From an uncultured Prevotella sp. (GTDB lineage Bacteria; Bacteroidota; Bacteroidia; Bacteroidales; Bacteroidaceae): a stretch of DNA of 64,000 nt. The position numbers and the translations under genes were made by a program. The notes under the pieces were generated by a model that made no database searches, had not been told where the DNA came from, and was given only the letters and a program-made list of their open reading frames with translations. Shown piece by piece: positions 6,637 through 15,493 of this stretch (position 1 is the first letter of the stretch; the number at the start of each line of letters is the position of its first letter). The DNA lies in the NCBI GenBank assembly GCA_945869265.1, contig CAMBOI010000001.1:1-64000 (forward strand). The letters run 5' to 3'.

Positions 6637-6682
6637 GGAAGTTAAGGAGTTAAAGGGAGTTAAGGAGTTAAGAAGTTAAGGA
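6637..6682 (+). repeat. GTTAAGGA-type tandem spacer before the PBP gene
   Basis: The whole 46-bp gap between the ftsL-like stop and the PBP start consists of five imperfect GTTAAGGA/GTTAAAGGGA units. The last unit ends just before the ATG, so it occupies the ribosome-binding region. The same kind of spacer occurs before murE and at the end of murG. Confidence 0.7.
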
Positions 6683-8839
6683 ATGAGCAAGTTCGAAAAT
6701 GACAAGGTAATGCCGCGTTATTTCATCATAGCGGTGGTACTGACCATCATCGGTTTGACGGTGGTGGGCAAGGCTGCCTATATCATGACTGCCAAGAAGG
6801 ATTACTGGGAGCAGGTGGCATCGCGCCTCAAGCGCGACAGCGTCAGTGTGAAGCCCAACCGAGGGAATATCCTCAGTTGCGACGGACAGCTCATGGCAAG
6901 CAGTATTCCCGAATACAAGATATTCATGGATTTCGTGGCTGGTGGGGAGAAGAAAGACTCGCTGCTCACCGTGAAGATGGACTCTATCTGCATGGGGCTC
7001 AATCATATCTTCCCAAGCAAGAGTGCCGAGGAATTCAGAAAGCACCTTGAGGAAGGGCGCAAGAAGCAGGCGCGTAACTGGCCGATATGGCCCAAGCGTA
7101 TCGACTACAACACGTATTGCGAGGTTAAAGCGTTGCCCGTGTTCAAATTGTCGTCGTACAAGGGTGGATTCCATTGCGAGGAGTTCAACTCTCGCCGCCG
7201 TCCCTTCGGTTCGCTCGCCCAACGCACTGTGGGCGACATGTTTGGAGCCAAGGACACTGCCCGCTGCGGATTGGAGTTGGCATACGACTCAATACTGCGA
7301 GGCACCGCAGGACTCACCCATCGCCGCAAGATACTCAACAAATACATGAATATCCCCGTGCTTGCCCCCGTTGACGGATGTGACATCATCACGACAATAG
7401 ACGTGGGAATGCAGGACCTCGCCGAGCGTGCTCTCATCGACGAACTGAAAGACCCGCAGGTGCATGGCGACGCGGGAGTGGCAATAGTGATGGAGGTGGC
7501 TACGGGCGACGTGAAGGCAATGGTGAACATGACCAAGTGTGGGGACGGAGAGTATCGAGAGATAAAGAACCTTGCGGTGAGCAACCTGCTCGAACCAGGT
7601 TCGGTGTTCAAGACGGCATCCATCATGGTGGCTCTTGACGACGGAGTGGTTGACACGTCATATACAGTGGATACAGGTTGCGGTATATGGAAGATGTACG
7701 GGCGCGACATGAAAGACCATAACTGGCGCAGGGGCGGATACCAGGTGATCAATTTGCCACGCTCGCTTGAGGTCAGTTCGAATATCGGTGTGAGCCGTAT
7801 CATTGATGACCACTATCACAAGCACCCCGAGAAGTTTGTTGAGGGTATATATCGCACAGGACTTGCCTCCGACCTGCATCTGCCCATAGCCGGCTCGACG
7901 CCTCCGCGCATCAGAATGCCGAAGAAGAACTCGCGTGGACAATACGTCAACTGGAGTGCGACGGCACTGCCATGGATGAGTATCGGATATGAGACACAGA
8001 TACCGCCGATATCCACATTGACATTCTATAATGCCATCGCCAACAACGGCAAGATGATGAAACCGCGATTCATATCCAAGGTGATGAAGAACGGGGAGGT
8101 GGTGAAGGAATTTCCTCCAGAGGTGATAAAGCCGCAGATATGCAAGGAGAAGACCGTCAAACTGATGCAGGTGATATTGGAGCATGTGGTGAGTCAGGGA
8201 CTGGGCCGAAAGGCAGGGTCGAAGTCATTCAAGGTGGCAGGAAAGACCGGTACGGCTCAGGTGTCGCAGGGAGCGGGCGGATATAAGACTGGTGTGACCC
8301 ATTATCTGCTTAGCTTTGCAGGTTATTTCCCCGCAGACAATCCTCGTTATTCTTGTATCGTTTGTATTCAGAAGTCAGGACTGCCAGCCTCGGGTGGAGG
8401 TATGAGTGGAGTGGTGTTCCATCATATTGCCGAGGGCATCATGGCAAGACATCTGAAACTCAGTGTGGAGGACGCCAAGGACTCAGCATCGGTATTCATT
8501 CCCGACGTGAAGAACGGCAACATGCTAGCTGCCCATTATGTGCTGGATCATCTCGGAGTGAAAACCGACCGCAAGTGGGAAGGCTCGTATGTGAGTGGCG
8601 GCAATCCGATATGGGGCACTGCCGTGAGGGAAAGAAACGACATCGCGCTCAGCAAGATGAAGACCTACAGGAACATCGTGCCGGATGTGAGCGGAATGGG
8701 AGCAAGTGACGCAGTGTATATGCTTGAGAGCCGCGGACTGAAGACGGTGGTCAAGGGCAGGGGCAAGGTGAAGAGCCAAAGCATCGCTGCCGGTAGTGTT
8801 ATCAAGAAAGGTCAGATATGTGAGATTATCATGGAATAG
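6683..8839 (+). CDS. ftsI: Septal transpeptidase (class B PBP) with PASTA tail
   Basis: 718 aa. One N-terminal transmembrane helix (about 12-33) is followed by the PBP dimerisation domain (about 56-230, with KPNRGNIL) and the transpeptidase domain. Its three active-site motifs are SVFK (nucleophile S307, K310), SSN (365-367) and KTG (521-523). A C-terminal PASTA domain (about 660-718, starting IVPDVSGM) is unlike proteobacterial FtsI but usual in Bacteroidota. It cross-links septal peptidoglycan as partner of FtsW, five genes downstream. Confidence 0.93.
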   Translation: MSKFENDKVMPRYFIIAVVLTIIGLTVVGKAAYIMTAKKDYWEQVASRLKRDSVSVKPNRGNILSCDGQLMASSIPEYKIFMDFVAGGEKKDSLLTVKMDSICMGLNHIFPSKSAEEFRKHLEEGRKKQARNWPIWPKRIDYNTYCEVKALPVFKLSSYKGGFHCEEFNSRRRPFGSLAQRTVGDMFGAKDTARCGLELAYDSILRGTAGLTHRRKILNKYMNIPVLAPVDGCDIITTIDVGMQDLAERALIDELKDPQVHGDAGVAIVMEVATGDVKAMVNMTKCGDGEYREIKNLAVSNLLEPGSVFKTASIMVALDDGVVDTSYTVDTGCGIWKMYGRDMKDHNWRRGGYQVINLPRSLEVSSNIGVSRIIDDHYHKHPEKFVEGIYRTGLASDLHLPIAGSTPPRIRMPKKNSRGQYVNWSATALPWMSIGYETQIPPISTLTFYNAIANNGKMMKPRFISKVMKNGEVVKEFPPEVIKPQICKEKTVKLMQVILEHVVSQGLGRKAGSKSFKVAGKTGTAQVSQGAGGYKTGVTHYLLSFAGYFPADNPRYSCIVCIQKSGLPASGGGMSGVVFHHIAEGIMARHLKLSVEDAKDSASVFIPDVKNGNMLAAHYVLDHLGVKTDRKWEGSYVSGGNPIWGTAVRERNDIALSKMKTYRNIVPDVSGMGASDAVYMLESRGLKTVVKGRGKVKSQSIAAGSVIKKGQICEIIME

Positions 8840-8850
8840 TTAATTTTTGG

Positions 8851-8888
8851 GAGTTAAATAAGTTAAGGAAGTTAAAGGAGTTAAAGAC
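8851..8888 (+). repeat. GTTAAGGA-type tandem spacer before murE
   Basis: Units GTTAAATA, GTTAAGGA, GTTAAAGG and GTTAAAGA fill most of the gap between the PBP stop and the murE ATG. This is the same family as the 6637-6682 spacer. Confidence 0.65.
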
Positions 8889-8890
8889 GT

Positions 8891-10339
8891 ATGAAATTAA
8901 ACGAGGTGTTAAGCAAAGTGAAGTCAGCCGACATCATAGGTGATGCAAGTGTTGACATTACGGGAGTGAACATTGACTCCCGTCGCATTCAGCCCGGACA
9001 TCTGTTTGTGGCAGTAAGGGGCACACAGGTGGACGGACATTCGTTTATCCCCAAGGCTATCGAGCAGGGGGCAGTTGCCGTGCTATGTGAGGAAGTGCCG
9101 GCAGAGCGCAGTGAGGGCGTAACCTATGTCAAAGTGGCATCAACGGAGGAGGCCGTAGGGCCCGTTGCCACGATGTTCTATGGCGACCCGTCAACCAAAC
9201 TGCAGCTTGTGGGCGTGACGGGCACTAACGGCAAGACCACTATCGCCACCTTATTATATAATATGTTCCGCAAGTTTGGACATAAGTGCGGACTGCTCTC
9301 GACGGTATGCAACTATATAGAGGATGAGGCAATACCTGCCGATCATACTACCCCCGACCCTATAGAACTCAATAGTCTTTTGGCAAAGATGGTGGAGGCA
9401 GGTTGCGAGTATGCCTTTATGGAATGTTCAAGTCATGCTATCGCACAGAAGAGAATAGGTGGACTGAAATTCGCCGGTGGACTGTTTACCAACCTCACCC
9501 GCGACCATCTTGACTATCACAAGACCTTCGAGAACTATCGCGATGCCAAGAAGGCTTTCTTCGACTCACTGCCTAAGACGGCTTTTGCCATAACCAATGC
9601 CGACGACAAGAACGGAATGGTGATGGTGCAGAATACCAAGGCTACGGTGAAAACATATTCAACTCGTACTATGGCCGACTTCAAGGCCAAGATTATCGAA
9701 TGTCATTTCGAGGGTATGTATCTCGACATCGACGGACATGAGGTGGGAGTGCAGTTTATTGGCAAGTTTAATGTCAGCAACCTTCTCGCGGTGTATGGTG
9801 CTGCCGTGATGCTCGGAAAGAACCCCGAGGATATACTCGTGATAATGAGTACGTTGAAGAGTGTGAGTGGCCGACTCGAACCAATACGCTCTAATGATGG
9901 TGTGACAGCAATCGTGGATTATGCCCATACGCCCGACGCTCTTGAGAATGTGCTCAACGCCATCCACGAGGTGCTCGACGGTAAGGGAAAGGTGATAACG
10001 GTGTGTGGAGCTGGAGGCAACCGCGACAAGGGTAAGCGACCCTTGATGGCTCAGGAAGCCGTGAAGCAGAGCGACAGGGTAATAATCACAAGCGACAATC
10101 CGCGTTTTGAGGAACCGCAGGATATTATCAACGACATGCTTGCCGGACTCAATGCCCAGCAGATGAAGAAGGTGGTGAGCATTGCCGATAGGCGCGAGGC
10201 CATACGCACTGCCGTGATGATGGCTGAGAAGGGCGATGTAATCCTCATTGCCGGTAAAGGACATGAGGACTATCAGGAGATAAAGGGTGTGAAGCACCAC
10301 TTTGATGATCGTGAAGAGGTAAGGAAGATTTTTTCATAA
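8891..10339 (+). CDS. murE: UDP-MurNAc-tripeptide synthetase MurE
   Basis: 482-aa Mur ligase that adds the third residue to UDP-MurNAc-L-Ala-D-Glu using ATP. The ATP loop GTNGKTT is at 111-117. The substrate-specificity motif DNPR at 402-405 predicts meso-diaminopimelate rather than lysine. The three-domain layout and length are typical. It is preceded by a repeat spacer and followed by mraY after 35 bp. Confidence 0.95.
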   Translation: MKLNEVLSKVKSADIIGDASVDITGVNIDSRRIQPGHLFVAVRGTQVDGHSFIPKAIEQGAVAVLCEEVPAERSEGVTYVKVASTEEAVGPVATMFYGDPSTKLQLVGVTGTNGKTTIATLLYNMFRKFGHKCGLLSTVCNYIEDEAIPADHTTPDPIELNSLLAKMVEAGCEYAFMECSSHAIAQKRIGGLKFAGGLFTNLTRDHLDYHKTFENYRDAKKAFFDSLPKTAFAITNADDKNGMVMVQNTKATVKTYSTRTMADFKAKIIECHFEGMYLDIDGHEVGVQFIGKFNVSNLLAVYGAAVMLGKNPEDILVIMSTLKSVSGRLEPIRSNDGVTAIVDYAHTPDALENVLNAIHEVLDGKGKVITVCGAGGNRDKGKRPLMAQEAVKQSDRVIITSDNPRFEEPQDIINDMLAGLNAQQMKKVVSIADRREAIRTAVMMAEKGDVILIAGKGHEDYQEIKGVKHHFDDREEVRKIFS

Positions 10340-10374
10340 AAGTCTTATAGTATTCTCATAAAAAAGAAGGCAAA

Positions 10375-11646
10375 ATGTTATACTATCTGTTTAGATTTCT
10401 CGACCAGTATGATATTCCCGGAGCTCACATCTGGGCATATATATCATTCAGGTCGCTTCTGACGCTCATCCTGTCGCTGGTTATCTCGGCATGGTTTGGC
10501 GAGAAGTTTATCAAGTACATGAAGCGTCGCAACATCTCCGAGGTGCAGCGCGACGCAAGCATCGACCCCTTTGGCGTGGAGAAGAAGGGTGTGCCCACTA
10601 TGGGAGGCATTATCATTATGGTTGCGATACTCGTGCCGGTGTTGCTGCTGGGGCGTATGCGTAATATCTATCTTATTCTCATGATAGTGACTACGGTATG
10701 GCTCGGCTTCCTCGGTTTTCTCGACGACTATATAAAGATATTCCGACGCAACAAGGAGGGATTGAAAGGTAAATACAAGATAGTGGGTCAGGTGTCCATC
10801 GGACTGATTGTCGGGTTGGTGCTCTTTTTCAGTCCTGACGCTGTGATGCGCGAGAATGTGGCAATGGAGCGTCAGGGCCAGGAGATGGTAGTGAAACACA
10901 AGAGTAAAGCCGAGAAATCGCTCAAGACAACCATTCCCTTCCTGAAGAACCACAACCTCGACTATGCCGAGGTGATGTCCTTCTGCGGCAAACACAAGGA
11001 AGCAGCCGGTTGGATTCTCTTCGTTGTGATGACAATCATCGTGGTGACGGCAGTGAGCAATGGTGCTAATCTCAACGACGGAATGGACGGTATGTGTGCC
11101 GGCAACTCTGCCGTCATTGGTGTGGCATTGGGCATATTGGCCTATGTGTCGAGCCATATCGAGTATGCATCTTATCTGAATATCATGTATATCCCGGGAA
11201 GCGAGGAACTGGTGGTCTTCATATGTGCCTTCGTGGGAGCCATGATTGGTTTCCTGTGGTATAACGCCTATCCGGCACAGGTGTTCATGGGCGACACGGG
11301 TTCGCTCACCATTGGCGGTATCATTGCCGTTTGCGCCATCATCATACACAAGGAACTGATGTTGCCTATTCTCTGTGGAATATTCTTCGTGGAGAGTCTG
11401 AGTGTAATTATCCAGACTCAGTGGTTTAAGATACAGAAGCGCAAGGGACAGCGAGTGAGAGTGTTCCGAGCAACACCTATTCACGACAATTTCCGCAAAC
11501 TCGACTCACAGTTGGACGCCACGAGCCGCTACATACTCAAGGGATGGCCGCATCGCCCGTTCCACGAGTCGAAGATCACCATCCGTTTCTGGATTGTGAC
11601 TATCATACTTGCAGCATTGACAATAATAACATTGAAGATAAGATAA
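10375..11646 (+). CDS. mraY: Phospho-MurNAc-pentapeptide transferase MraY
   Basis: A 423-aa polytopic membrane enzyme that makes lipid I from UDP-MurNAc-pentapeptide and undecaprenyl phosphate. Recognisable blocks are PTMGGIIIM, GFLDDYIKIFRRNKEGLKGKYK, NLNDGMDGMCAGN and VFMGDTGSLTIGG, including the catalytic Asp residues. It is about 60 residues longer than E. coli MraY because of a hydrophilic insert (about residues 160-210) between transmembrane helices, which seems usual in Bacteroidota. Confidence 0.95.
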   Translation: MLYYLFRFLDQYDIPGAHIWAYISFRSLLTLILSLVISAWFGEKFIKYMKRRNISEVQRDASIDPFGVEKKGVPTMGGIIIMVAILVPVLLLGRMRNIYLILMIVTTVWLGFLGFLDDYIKIFRRNKEGLKGKYKIVGQVSIGLIVGLVLFFSPDAVMRENVAMERQGQEMVVKHKSKAEKSLKTTIPFLKNHNLDYAEVMSFCGKHKEAAGWILFVVMTIIVVTAVSNGANLNDGMDGMCAGNSAVIGVALGILAYVSSHIEYASYLNIMYIPGSEELVVFICAFVGAMIGFLWYNAYPAQVFMGDTGSLTIGGIIAVCAIIIHKELMLPILCGIFFVESLSVIIQTQWFKIQKRKGQRVRVFRATPIHDNFRKLDSQLDATSRYILKGWPHRPFHESKITIRFWIVTIILAALTIITLKIR

Positions 11647-11648
11647 AT

Positions 11649-12980
11649 ATGAGTAGAATTGTGATATTGGGTGCAGGTGAGAGTGGCGCTGGAGCTGCTG
11701 TGCTTGCCAAGAAAGAGGGTTTCGACGTGTTTGTATCAGACATGTCGAAGATAAAGGATAAGTATAAGAAGATGCTCGATGAACGTAACATCGAGTGGGA
11801 GGAAGGAAAGCATACCGAGGAAAAAATCCTCAATGCCGACGAAATCATCAAGAGTCCGGGTATCCCCAACGAGGCTCCGATGATACAGAAGATTATCGCC
11901 AAGGGCATTCATATCATCAGCGAGATTGAGTTTGCCGGACGCTACACCAATTCGAAGATGATATGTATTACGGGCAGTAATGGAAAGACTACCACCACGT
12001 CGCTCATCTATCATATCTTCAAGGAGGCTGGTTATGACGCTGGATTGGCAGGAAATATCGGCAACTCATTGGCTCTGCAGGTGGCAGAGGATCCACACGA
12101 ATACTACATTATCGAACTGAGCTCATTCCAGCTCGACAATATGTATGACTTCCGTGCCAACATCGCCATCTTGCTGAATATCACGCCCGACCATCTTGAC
12201 AGATACGGCAACTGCATGCAGAACTATGTGGATTCGAAGATGCGAATCATACAGAATCAGACTGCCCAGGACTCGTTTATCTACTGGCATGACGACCCCA
12301 TCATCAGTCGCGAGTTGGCAAAATATGACATCAAGGCTGTGCAGTATCCGTTCTCAGAGTTGAAGGAGAAGGGCAGCATAGGATATATCGAGAAAGGCGA
12401 ATACGAGATAGAGAAACCCACTCCGTTCAATATGGAGCAGGAGAGCTTGAGTCTCACGGGCAAGCATAATATATACAACAGTCTGGCGGCTGGTATTGCC
12501 TCTAACATATCCGGTATCAAGAAAGAGGTGATACGTCAGAGCCTCGGCGATTTCCCTGGTGTGGAACATCGACTTGAGAAGGTGGCAAAGGTGAATGGGG
12601 TGCAATATGTGAACGACTCCAAGGCCACCAATGTGGATGCTTGTTGGTATGCCCTTGAAAGCATGAAGACGAAAGTGGTGCTCATCCTTGGTGGCAAGGA
12701 CAAGGGCAACGACTATAATGAAATAAAGGACCTCGTGAAGGAGAAATGCTCAGCATTGGTGTATCTTGGAGCAGATAATGCCAAACTGCATGCTTTCTTC
12801 GATGGACTGGGCATTCCAGTGCGCGACACACATTCAATGCCCGAGTGTGTGAAGGCATGTAGCGAGTTGGCGCAACCTGGTGAAACAGTATTGCTGAGTC
12901 CGTGTTGTGCCAGTTTCGACCTCTTCAAGAACATGGAGGATCGAGGCGAGCAATTTAAGACTCTTGTGAGGGCGTTGTAA
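11649..12980 (+). CDS. murD: UDP-MurNAc-L-alanine:D-glutamate ligase MurD
   Basis: 443 aa. An N-terminal Rossmann domain (ILGAGESGAGAAVLA, about 6-20) precedes the ATP loop GSNGKTTT (109-116) and the late HRLEKV and ND-SKATN motifs. It adds D-Glu to UDP-MurNAc-L-Ala. The ATG at 11649, three bases after the mraY stop, is used; the longer frame from 11544 lies inside mraY. Confidence 0.95.
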   Translation: MSRIVILGAGESGAGAAVLAKKEGFDVFVSDMSKIKDKYKKMLDERNIEWEEGKHTEEKILNADEIIKSPGIPNEAPMIQKIIAKGIHIISEIEFAGRYTNSKMICITGSNGKTTTTSLIYHIFKEAGYDAGLAGNIGNSLALQVAEDPHEYYIIELSSFQLDNMYDFRANIAILLNITPDHLDRYGNCMQNYVDSKMRIIQNQTAQDSFIYWHDDPIISRELAKYDIKAVQYPFSELKEKGSIGYIEKGEYEIEKPTPFNMEQESLSLTGKHNIYNSLAAGIASNISGIKKEVIRQSLGDFPGVEHRLEKVAKVNGVQYVNDSKATNVDACWYALESMKTKVVLILGGKDKGNDYNEIKDLVKEKCSALVYLGADNAKLHAFFDGLGIPVRDTHSMPECVKACSELAQPGETVLLSPCCASFDLFKNMEDRGEQFKTLVRAL

Positions 12981-12992
12981 TAATATAATTAT

Positions 12993-14267
12993 ATGAATAA
13001 GACTATAGGTAATATTTTCAAAGGCGACAAGGTCGTTTGGATAGTTTTTTTTATGCTATGTATGATTAGTTTGGTGGAGGTGTTCAGCGCCTCCAGCAAC
13101 CTGACGTACAAGAGCAACAACTTCATTATGCCAATAATGAAGCACGCCATAATGCTTGCTGTCGGAGGATTTATTGCTGTGGTGATAACAAATATTCCTT
13201 GTCGCTATTTCAAATTGACAACCCCATTCCTCCTTTTAATCTCATTATTCACCCTATTGTGGGTGCTGTTTGCAGGAGAGTCGATAAATGGCGCCAACCG
13301 AGTGATAGAGGTTGCTGGTCAAACCTTTCAACCTTCGGAAATAGCCAAGGGATCGATAATTCTAGCAGAGGCACAGATCCTGTCAGCAATGCAGACAGAG
13401 AAAGGTGCTGACCGTCAGGCTTTTAAGTATATATTATGGATAGCATTGCCATTGATATTTTTAATAGGATTGGAAAACCTGTCCACAGCCTTGCTCTTGT
13501 TTTCCACAGTGTTCTTGGTGATGTTTATCGGTAGAGTGCCATGGATACAATTAGGAAAATTGACAGGAGTTTGTGTCGGACTTGCTTTGGCGGGAATCCT
13601 ACTTATTGAACTGGTGGGAGACGACACAAAGGTGGCGGATCCCAAACTGACCAAGGTGGAAGAGGTGGCAAAACCGAAAAAGGAAAGAGGTTCCATCGAG
13701 AAACTGTTCCACCGTGCTGACACATGGAAAGCACGTATCAATAAGTTTACTGACGACAAAGAGGTTGCTCCACAAGATTACGACCTCGACAAGGACGCAC
13801 AGGTGGCGCATGCCAATATTGCTATTGTGTCGAGCAATGTGATTGGAAAAGGCCCCGGAAACTCGGTAGAGCGCGATTTCCTGGCGCAGGCATTCTCCGA
13901 CTTCATCTATGCAATCATCATCGAGGAGATGGGTATTGTGGGGGCGGCATTGGTGGTATTCCTGTATATAGTCCTCCTGTTTCGCACTGCAAGGATTGCT
14001 AATCGTTGCGACAACAACTTCCCCGCTTTCCTATGTATGGGATTTGCGCTTATGCTCGTCATTCAGGCTTCCGCCAATATGCTTGTGGCAGTGGGTATTG
14101 TGCCCGTCACGGGTCAGCCTCTCCCACTGATCAGTAAGGGCGGTACGTCAACAATCATCAACTGTGCATATATCGGAGCGATATTGAGTGTGAGCCGAAC
14201 AGCCAAGAAGAAACAGGCATTTGTGACTGAAAAAGTGGAGAATACGGGCGATTTAGTCATAAAATAA
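12993..14267 (+). CDS. ftsW: Septal peptidoglycan glycosyltransferase FtsW
   Basis: A 424-aa SEDS-family membrane protein that polymerises lipid II at the septum with the class B PBP. Conserved blocks include QPSEIAK, LSTALLL and the GQPLPLISKGGTS ending of the fold. A roughly 70-residue charged insert (about 207-275, rich in Lys, Asp and Glu) interrupts the usual loop between helices, and the fold resumes at HANIAIVSSNVIGKGPGNS. It lies 12 bp after murD. Confidence 0.93.
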   Translation: MNKTIGNIFKGDKVVWIVFFMLCMISLVEVFSASSNLTYKSNNFIMPIMKHAIMLAVGGFIAVVITNIPCRYFKLTTPFLLLISLFTLLWVLFAGESINGANRVIEVAGQTFQPSEIAKGSIILAEAQILSAMQTEKGADRQAFKYILWIALPLIFLIGLENLSTALLLFSTVFLVMFIGRVPWIQLGKLTGVCVGLALAGILLIELVGDDTKVADPKLTKVEEVAKPKKERGSIEKLFHRADTWKARINKFTDDKEVAPQDYDLDKDAQVAHANIAIVSSNVIGKGPGNSVERDFLAQAFSDFIYAIIIEEMGIVGAALVVFLYIVLLFRTARIANRCDNNFPAFLCMGFALMLVIQASANMLVAVGIVPVTGQPLPLISKGGTSTIINCAYIGAILSVSRTAKKKQAFVTEKVENTGDLVIK

Positions 14268-14320
14268 GGTGATTTTTGAAAATTATTCGCTGAAAATGCT
14301 GATATAACAAAGATATTTAT

Positions 14321-14328
14321 TAATTTTG
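14321..14328 (+). promoter_or_regulatory. Candidate internal promoter before murG
   Basis: TAATTTTG ends 9 bp before the murG ATG. If active it would start transcription near 14335, leaving almost no leader. No good -33 element is visible, so it is only a candidate. Confidence 0.35.
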
Positions 14329-14337
14329 CACAAAGAT

Positions 14338-15459
14338 ATGAAGGAAGAACTAAGAATAGTCATTAGTGGCGGAGGTACAGGCGGTCACATCTTTCCCGCT
14401 GTATCCATTGCCAATGCCATCAGGACATTGCGTCCTGATGCAAAGATTCTCTTTGTGGGTGCTCTTGGCAGAATGGAGATGACGAGAGTGCCAGCCGCCG
14501 GTTATGAGATTAAGGGATTGCCCGTGAGAGGACTGATACGCCCTCTTTGGTCGCCCAAGAACATTGGTGTGCTCATCGACTATCTCAAAAGCAAGCGACA
14601 GGTGAGAAAAATTATCCGTGATTTCCGTCCCATGGCTGCAGTGGGAGTGGGCGGATATGCCAGTGGCGCCACTCTCGACGCTGCAGCGGCAATGGGTATC
14701 CCCTGCCTCATACAGGAGCAGAATTCCTATGCCGGTATGACCAACAAGCATCTTGCCGCCAAGGCAGAGAAGATATGTGTGGCATACGACGGAATGGAGC
14801 GTTTCTTCCCCGCTGACAAGATTATAAAGACAGGAAACCCCGTGAGACAGGCTCTCCTGGAGTCGAATGTGACACGCGAGGAGGCTATAAAGCGTTTCGG
14901 ACTCGCTCCCGAAAAGAAGACAATTCTTCTTGTGGGAGGCAGTCTTGGTGCGCGCACTGTCAACGAGAGTGTGCTCAGTCATCTCGACCTCGTCAGGAAA
15001 AGCGACGTGCAGTTTATTTGGCAAACGGGCAAATACTACAATGCAAGTATAATGGAACGTCTTGCCAAAGAGCCAAAGCTGGACAATCTTGTGGTGACCG
15101 ACTTTATTGCCGACATGGCAGCGGCATACAAGGCTGCCGACCTGGTGATTAGCCGTGCTGGAGCAAGCAGCATATCGGAGTTCTGTCTCATCGGCAAACC
15201 GGTAATCCTTGTGCCCTCGCCTAATGTGGCAGAGGATCATCAGACGAAAAATGCAATGGCTCTCGTAAATCGCGATGCGGCTATCCTCGTGAAGGATGCC
15301 GAGGCTGCAGAACGTCTTCTGCCATTGGCGGAAAAGACGGTGAACGACGAGGCCCGACTGAAGAGTCTGAGTGAGAATATTCTCCAACTCGCCTTGCCCG
15401 ATTCTGCTGCTATCATCGCAAAGGAAGTGATAAGGATGGCGGAAGGATTGAAAGATTGA
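14338..15459 (+). CDS. murG: Lipid II synthase MurG
   Basis: A 373-aa GT28 enzyme that transfers GlcNAc from UDP-GlcNAc to lipid I. The N-terminal GGGTGGHIFPA (11-21), the C-terminal GGSLGA loop and the SRAGASSISE donor-binding block are all present. The start is the ATG at 14338; a TTG at 14326 in the same frame lies in the possible -7 box and is rejected. The final residues (GLKD) are encoded by the start of the ATTGAAAR spacer repeat. Confidence 0.95.
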   Translation: MKEELRIVISGGGTGGHIFPAVSIANAIRTLRPDAKILFVGALGRMEMTRVPAAGYEIKGLPVRGLIRPLWSPKNIGVLIDYLKSKRQVRKIIRDFRPMAAVGVGGYASGATLDAAAAMGIPCLIQEQNSYAGMTNKHLAAKAEKICVAYDGMERFFPADKIIKTGNPVRQALLESNVTREEAIKRFGLAPEKKTILLVGGSLGARTVNESVLSHLDLVRKSDVQFIWQTGKYYNASIMERLAKEPKLDNLVVTDFIADMAAAYKAADLVISRAGASSISEFCLIGKPVILVPSPNVAEDHQTKNAMALVNRDAAILVKDAEAAERLLPLAEKTVNDEARLKSLSENILQLALPDSAAIIAKEVIRMAEGLKD

Positions 15460-15481
15460 AAAATTGAAAGATTGAAAAATT
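15448..15481 (+). repeat. ATTGAAAR 8-bp tandem repeat between murG and murC
   Basis: Four 8-bp units alternating ATTGAAAG and ATTGAAAA start within the last codons of murG and end 12 bp before the murC ATG. This is the clearest member of the window's spacer repeat family. Confidence 0.7.
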
Positions 15482-15493
15482 CTTTTGGGAAAA

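Noticed and set aside
6637..6682. CRISPR-like array in the division cluster
   Set aside because: Units are only about 8 bp and contiguous, without spacers.
10444..11484. 346-aa minus-strand open frame
   Set aside because: Antisense to mraY, whose conserved motifs are all intact; composition is His-rich shadow.
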